Shown one piece after another: positions 58,365-64,000 of a stretch of 64,000 nucleotides of DNA. The first letter of the stretch is position 1. Each line of letters starts with the position of its first letter. The position numbers and the translations under genes were made by a program. A model generated the notes under the pieces. That model was given only the letters and a program-made list of their open reading frames with translations. It made no database searches and was not told the origin of the DNA. This DNA comes from Hordeum vulgare subsp. vulgare (Eukaryota; Streptophyta; Magnoliopsida; Poales; Poaceae): positions 429,864,676 to 429,928,675 of the forward strand of contig NC_058521.1 of the NCBI RefSeq assembly GCF_904849725.1, given 5' to 3'.

Positions 58365-58860
58365 CTATGCAATTTGGGTGCCTAAGACTCTTGTTACTAA
58401 CATGAGAGGTCCCATGGTAAAATGGGTACCTCCAACCAAGGCTTGAAATGTGTGTAGGTTGCCTTCTCCGTTGGAGTTAAATGGGTGATTGATAGCAGAT
58501 GCACTAATCATATGACCAGAGATGTCACATTGCTCATGGACTTCACGGAAGTAATAGGCCATTTATGAGCATTATATTTGGCGGTGGGTCTAAAGGAAAG
58601 GTACTTGGGTTGGGCAAGGTAGCCATCACAAACGACATTTCACTTGCAAATCTCATGCTTGTCCAACCCTTTAAATATCACTTACTCTCTGTTTGTCAAT
58701 TGGCCTTCGGTGGCTATGATACACTTTTTTGATTAACGGATGTGGAAGTCTTTAAGATAAATACTCTTGAAGTTGCCTTTGTGGGGGAGTTGTATGGAAA
58801 CCTTTATATGGTTGATTTCTTGAAAGAGAGCACATTTCATTCAATTTGCCTCATGGCCAA
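58365..58860 (+). pseudogene. SIRE-type copia protease, decayed
   Basis: Similarity continues with WVPKTLVTNMRGP, then WVIDSRCTNHMTRD at about 58480-58520. The protease site, normally D-S-G, is D-S-R, so the glycine is lost. Several stops follow. The downstream part reads HLLSVCQLAFGG-like and leads into the pre-integrase region. Confidence 0.65.
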
Positions 58861-59877
58861 GGCCGACAAGGTATGGCTATGGCATCGCCGGCTAGCCCAT
58901 GTCGGTATGTGAAATCTTCAAGATCTCTTAAAGGGTGAATAGATCCTTGGACTAACCAATGTATTGTTTGAGAAACATCGTGTGTGAAGCGCATGCATTG
59001 CAGGGAAGCAATATCAATCAAAACATCCTCCCAAGAACATTGTATCAACCTCAAGACCCTTGGAGCTCCTTCATGTGGATCTCTTTGGGCCTCCTTCATG
59101 GGATAATCTTGGTGGGAAGAAGTATGAGTTTGTCATTGTTGATGATTACGCAAGATAGACACGGGTGGTCTTTCTTAAATCCAAGGACGAGAAAAAGATC
59201 ACCTTCACTGATTTTGCCAAGCAAGCTCAACGCAAGTTTGACAAACAAATCTTGGCAATAAGAAGTGACAATGGATCCAAATTCAAGAACTACACCCTGG
59301 AAGAGTTTCTTAGTGATGAAGGAATTGAGCATAAATACTCTGCACCATATACCCCACAACAAATTGGGGTAGCTGAAAGAAAGAACCACACTCTTATGGA
59401 GATGGAAAGATCCATGCTGGATGAGTACAAGTCTCCCCACAGCTTTTGGGCTGAAGCCGTGAACACCGCATGTCATGCCTCAAATCGTCTCTTCCTCCGC
59501 AAGATCTTGGAGAAGACCCCATATGAGATCATTATAGGAAACAAGCCCAATGTTAAGTATTTCTGGGTATTTGGTTGCAAATGTTTCATTCTCAAAAAGA
59601 AAGAATGGTTAGGAAAATTTCAATCTAAAACAACCGAGGGTATATTTGTTGGATATGGATCAAACTCTCATGACTATAGGATATACAACAAATACACTGG
59701 ATGCATTGTAGAAACTTGTGACGTGGTGTTTGATGAATTTAATGGCTCCCATGGGAAGCAAGTTGATCTAAGTGATGCAGGTGAAGAAGATCCTTCTCAA
59801 GACATTTTGACCATGGGTGTAGGTGCTCTCCTTCTAATGGAACATGGTCCCTATGCAAGTGAAGATGAGGACACAAG
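58861..59877 (+). pseudogene. SIRE-type copia pre-integrase and integrase core, cut by an LTR
   Basis: The pre-integrase zinc region shows VWLWHRRLAHVGM. The integrase core is best kept from 59165: IRSDNGSKFKNYTLEEFL with the second catalytic aspartate, then YTPQQIGVAERKNHTL with the glutamate. The first aspartate is readable near 59075 as HVDLFGP in another phase. Then come SFWAEAVNTACHASNRLFLR and FGCKCFILKKKEW. The frame ends in acidic residues at 59877, where the next LTR begins with TGATACG; the RT and RNase H are beyond that insertion. Confidence 0.85.
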
Positions 59878-61412
59878 TGATACGTCTCCGTCGTATCTAT
59901 AATTTTTGATTGTTTCATGCCAATATTCTACAACTTTCATATACTTTTGGCAACTTTTTATACTATTTGTGGGACTACCATATTGATCAAGTGCCCAGTG
60001 CCAGTTCCTGTTTGTTGCATGTTTTTTGTTTCCAGAATATCCATACCAAATGGAGTCCAAATGCAATAAAAAACCTACGGGTATTTTTTTGGAATATTTA
60101 TGATTTTTGGGAAGAAGAATCAACGCGAAACGATGCCCCAGGGGGTCACGAGCCCAGGAGGCGTGCCCTACCCCCCAGGCGCGCCTGGCAGGCTCGTGAT
60201 CAACCCCTAAGGCAGTTGGGGCCCTTCTTTTGCCGCAAGAAAGATAATATTCGGAAGAAAATCATGTTAAAAGGACACCTCAATGGGAGTTATGGATCTC
60301 CGGGAATTTAAGAAATGCTGACAGGCCAGAATCTGGGAGCGCAGAAACAGAAGGACACACAGAGAGAGAGATCCAATCTCGGAGGGGCTCTCGCCCCTCC
60401 GCCACCATGGAGACCATGGACCAGAGGGGAAACCCTTCTGCCATCTAGGGAGGAGGTCAAGGAAGAAGAAGAAGAAGGGGAGCTCTCTCCCCCTCTCTCC
60501 CGGCAGCGCCGGAACGCCGCCCAGGACATCATCGTGTAACGTTGATCTACACCAACACCTCCGTCATCTTCACCAACACCTCCATCACCTTCCCCCATCT
60601 ATATTCAGCGGTCCACTCTCCCGCAACCCTCTGTACCCTCTACTTGAACATGGTGCTTTATGCTTCATATTATTATCCATGATGTGTTGCAATCCTATGA
60701 TGTCTGAGTAGATTTCTCGTTGTCCTATCGGTGATTGATGAATTGCTATGATTGGTTTAATTTGCTTGTGGTTATGTTGATGTCCTTTGATGCCCATCAT
60801 ATGAGCGCGCGCGTGGATCACACCATAGGGTTAGTAGTATGTTGATAGGACTATGTATTGGAGGGCAAGGGTGACAGAAGCTTCAGCCTAGTATAGAAAT
60901 TGACACATACGGGATTGAAGGGGGACTAATATATCTTATTGCTATGCTTGGGTTTTACCTTAATGAACGTTAGTAGTTGCGGATGCTTGCTAATAGTTCC
61001 AATCATAAGTGCATAGAATTCGAAGTAAGGGATGACATGCTAGCAGTGGCCTCTCCCACATAAAACTTGCTATCGGTCTAGTAACGTAGTCAATTTCTTA
61101 GGGACAATTCCGCAACTCCTACCACCAGTTTTCCAGACTCGTTAAACTAACGAAATTGTTTCTTTATCTAAACATCCCCTAGTTTTTATTTACGTGTTCT
61201 TTATTATCTCGCAAACCTATCCTATCACACCTACAAAGTACTTCTAGTTTCATACTTGTTGTAGGTAAAGCAGACGTAAAGTGTGCATAGAGTTGTATCG
61301 GTGGTCGATAGAACTTGAGGGAATATTTGTTCTACCTTTAGCTCCTCGTTGGGTTCGACACTCTTACTTATCGGGAAAGGCTACAATTGATCCCCTATAC
61401 TTGTTGGTTATA
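59878..61412 (+). repeat. 5' LTR of the Athila-like element
   Basis: Starts TGATACGTCTCCGTCG. The end is placed before GATCTTTTTCTGGCGCC; the normal terminal ATCA reads ATAA here. A CGCGCGCG-like run (GAGCGCGCGCG) lies at about 60803. About 1.53 kb. Confidence 0.75.
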
Positions 61413-61424
61413 AAGATCTTTTTC

Positions 61425-61442
61425 TGGCGCCGTTGCCGGGGA
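61425..61442 (+). other. Primer binding site (tRNA-Asp type)
   Basis: TGGCGCCGTTGCCGGGGA, a perfect match to the usual site. Confidence 0.9.
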
Positions 61443-61536
61443 GAGATAGCGTGGGGTGAATATTCTCATGTGTGCTTGTTTGCTTTATCACTAAGTAGAT
61501 TTATTTGCTGTTGTAAGTTGTTCTCTATCTTTAGTT

Positions 61537-62884
61537 ATGGATGTGGAACACGAAATACCAAAAAAATTAGGTGTACTTGCTACTCATGGAGATGGGGAAC
61601 CTCCTAAAACCCTTGATGCTCGTTATGTGGAAAATATTATGCACTTCTTTAATAATCCTGGTAAAACTCCATTCAATTATGTAATGGGATACACGTTGGA
61701 TCAACGTGAATACTTTAGGGATTATCACTTGACTCAAAAAGGGAAACTATTATGGGATCAAATTCAAATGTTCAAATGGTATGCTTGGGAACTATGCTTG
61801 AGATATGATATTACTTGTTGCTCTAGGATGAAGGCTAAACACCTTCCCCTTTTCTTGTAAATTTAATGCTAATGAAACCTTGGCTTCTTATGCTAATGGT
61901 ATATATGATTACTATGATGTGGAACAAATAGAAGAGTTTGTTTCTTTTATGGGTGCTTATGAAATTGAATCTCTGTTTAAAAAGTGTGATGATAATGATG
62001 ATGTTTACCGATCTGAAAATTTGGTTATGCTTCGTTATTGTTATACTAATTATGAATATAATGCCCATATTTACCGATTTATGGAGAAATTCTATGCTGC
62101 CCAAGAAGAGATTAATACTTTGCAGGAAACTATGGAAGAAGAAAATGTTGAAACTGTGAGCTCATTAGATGAAAAAGATGACGAGGAGAGCGAAGAACAA
62201 AAGGAGGAAGAGCGGACTAGCTACCCGTGCCCACCTTCTAATGAGAGTAACTCTTCAACTCATACATGGTTTAATTTCCCTTCATTCTTACCGAAGGATG
62301 AATGCTATGTTGATTGCTATGATCCCTTGGATTCGTTTGAAATATCCCTTTTTGACGAACTTGATGCTTGCTATGCTTGTGGCCATGATACCAATATGAA
62401 TGATGCTTATGAAGATGAACTTGCTATATTTCCTTATGTTAAACATGAAATTGTTGCTATCGCACCCACTTATGATAGTCCTATTATCTTTTTGAACTCT
62501 CCCAACTACACTATATCGGAGAAGATTGCTCTTATTAGGGATTACATAGATGGGTTGCCTTCTACTATTACACATGATGATTTTGATGAATATAATATGC
62601 ATGTGCTTGCTGCTCCTACTTGCAATTATTATGAGAGAGGAACTACATCTCCACCTCTCTATGTTTCCAACATGATAAAATTGCAAGAAACTGCTTATGC
62701 TATGTATTGGCCTTTACTTGATGTGCATGAATTGTTCTTTTATGACATGCCAATGCATACGAAGAGAGTTAGACTTTGTCATTGCATGATATATGTTACC
62801 TTGTGCTCACTACTAAATTACAAATCATTGTTAATTAAAATTGGCTTTGATATACCTTGGGATCCGGGTGGATCAATTACTTGA
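61537..62884 (+). pseudogene. Acidic gag-region protein of a non-autonomous Athila-like element
   Basis: ATG at 61537 (MDVEHEIPKKLGVLATHGDG). A first part contains FNYVMGYTLDQREYF and HLTQKGKLLWDQIQMFKWYA. Near 61850 a one-base shift moves the frame, and similarity continues without a gap as ASYANGIYDYYDVEQIEEF, then MGAYEIESLFKKCDDNDD. The rest is strongly acidic with many Tyr, Cys and Asp and no known domain, zinc knuckle or protease. I recall similar proteins in non-autonomous Triticeae gypsy elements. The function is unknown; a role in packaging is only a guess from position. Confidence 0.7.
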
Positions 62885-64000
62885 GCACTTTATGCCTAGC
62901 TTAATTGCTTTAAAGAAAGCGCTGCCTGGGAGACCACTCGGAAGTTCTAGAGAGTCATTTATTTCTGTTGTGCTTTTATATAGTTTCAAAACAAAAAATA
63001 TAGAGGGGAACTTAAAACTTTTTCAAAAAGAGAAGCGATTGAAAGGTGATGCATTGCGGAAGTGAGGGTCGAGCTTGAACACTTGTGTTCATGCTCATGG
63101 AAACAATGTAGAATTTTTCATGGAAGTTTCTCGAAAAAATAATTATCCCCTTGTAAAATTCCATTTATTATAAAAATAATGTGCCAAGTAAAGCCTTTAT
63201 GATTAGTTTGGGTGATAGTTATTTGATCATGCTGAAAAAAGACAGAAACTTTATGCTCACGAAATTATTTTTAATTCCTATACAAAACGAGCTTTTGAGT
63301 TGATTCTTTTTGATGCTGATTGATATGAAAATTTCCCTAATTTTCATAATTGTTTCAGAATTTTTGGGATAGCATAGGTATACGAAATATACAGATTGCT
63401 ACAGACTGTTCTGTTTTTGACAGATTCTGTTTTTGTTGTGTTGATTGCTTATTTTGATGAAACTATGGTTATTATCGGGGGGTACGAGCCATGGATAAGT
63501 GAGAATACAGTAATATAACATCAATATAAATGGAAAATAAGTTTCCTACAGCACCTAAAAAGCTGGTGGTTTTTTTTCTTATGCTAATGATATCACGAGT
63601 TTCTGTTTAAGTTTTGTGTGATTGAAGTTTTCAAGTTTTGGGTGAGACCACAATGGATGAAGGAATAAGGAGAGGCAAGAGCCTAAGCTTGGGGATGCCC
63701 GAGGCACCCCAAGGTAATATTAAAGGAAGAATCAAGCGTCTAAGCTTGGGGATGCCCCGGAAGGCATCCCCTCTTTCATCTACAATCTATCGGTAATTTT
63801 ACTCGGAGCTATATTTTTATTCGTCACATGATATGTGCAAATGGTTGGAGCGTATTTTGTGTTTATTTTTCCTTTTTATTTTATGCACCATGTTGGTATG
63901 AGATAGTCCTTGGTTGATTTATATAATGCTCTTTGCACTTCACTTATATCTTTTGAGTATGGCTTTATAGAATGCTTCATGTGCTTCACTTATATCATTT
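62885..64000 (+). other. Non-coding internal region with paired hairpins
   Basis: No coding similarity. CAGACTGTTCTGTTTTTGAC (about 63401) and two G/C hairpins at 63685-63775 have counterparts at 52099 and 52381-52470 in the other Athila-like element. A poly-T/AT-rich part continues to the window edge. Confidence 0.6.

Larger units (their letters stand above)
59878..64000 (+). mobile_element. Athila-like gypsy element, non-autonomous, 3' end outside the window
   Basis: It has a 5' LTR (59878 to about 61412), tRNA-Asp primer site, an unusual acidic gag-region protein and a long non-coding part. It is inserted into the integrase gene of the SIRE-type copia. The 3' LTR and target duplication lie beyond base 64000. 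Confidence 0.8.

Overview
The window is plant nuclear DNA from a large, repeat-rich grass genome, most likely Triticeae (wheat, barley, Aegilops or a relative). The main reason is an Angela/BARE/WIS-type copia element with its typical LTR and tRNA-iMet primer site. Tat-, Athila- and SIRE-lineage LTR retrotransposons and a CACTA transposon support the same view. I found no intact single-copy host gene. The only recognisable cellular gene is a Myb plus linker-histone (single Myb histone, SMH) fragment carried inside the CACTA element. Species and family names are from memory of the families, not from a search.

Layout. 1-~1036: 3' end of a copia element (RNase H, polypurine tract, 3' LTR). ~1037-5520: Athila-like gypsy on the minus strand, truncated inside reverse transcriptase, with tRNA-Asp primer site and 5' LTR. 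5521-9484: non-coding retroelement-like DNA ending in a polypurine tract. 9485-14377: probable long gypsy LTR. 14378-15192, 48350-49039 and 55836-56330: three pieces of one plus-strand Tat-like element. Its antisense Transposase_28-type gene is cut in two by a copia insertion. 15193-48349: Angela/BARE copia, minus strand. 49040-55835: non-autonomous Athila-like element with both LTRs. 56331-59877: decayed SIRE/Maximus-type copia. 59878-64000: another Athila-like element, open at the window edge.

The copia at 15193-48349 is itself a nest. A CACTA transposon (20138-38928, target duplication ACA) sits in its gag. A Tat-lineage gypsy (20232-32614, target duplication CCAAG) sits in the CACTA subterminal region. 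A TGTTAG-type LTR element (41982-47790, target duplication CCGCG) sits in its 5' LTR and has a rearranged three-part structure.

The most interesting structures are: (1) the Tat gypsy carries gag-pol on the plus strand and a convergent antisense gene, for which I can place six exons and a TATA box, with fifteen 70-bp hairpin-forming repeats between them; (2) the CACTA element carries an SMH gene fragment whose four exons join in phase; (3) the CCGCG locus has a solo LTR followed by a duplicated 188-bp piece of the host LTR and a second element body; (4) in-frame stop codons in the decaying reading frames are nearly all TAG. Nearly every coding region here is damaged, and the breaks are listed per feature.
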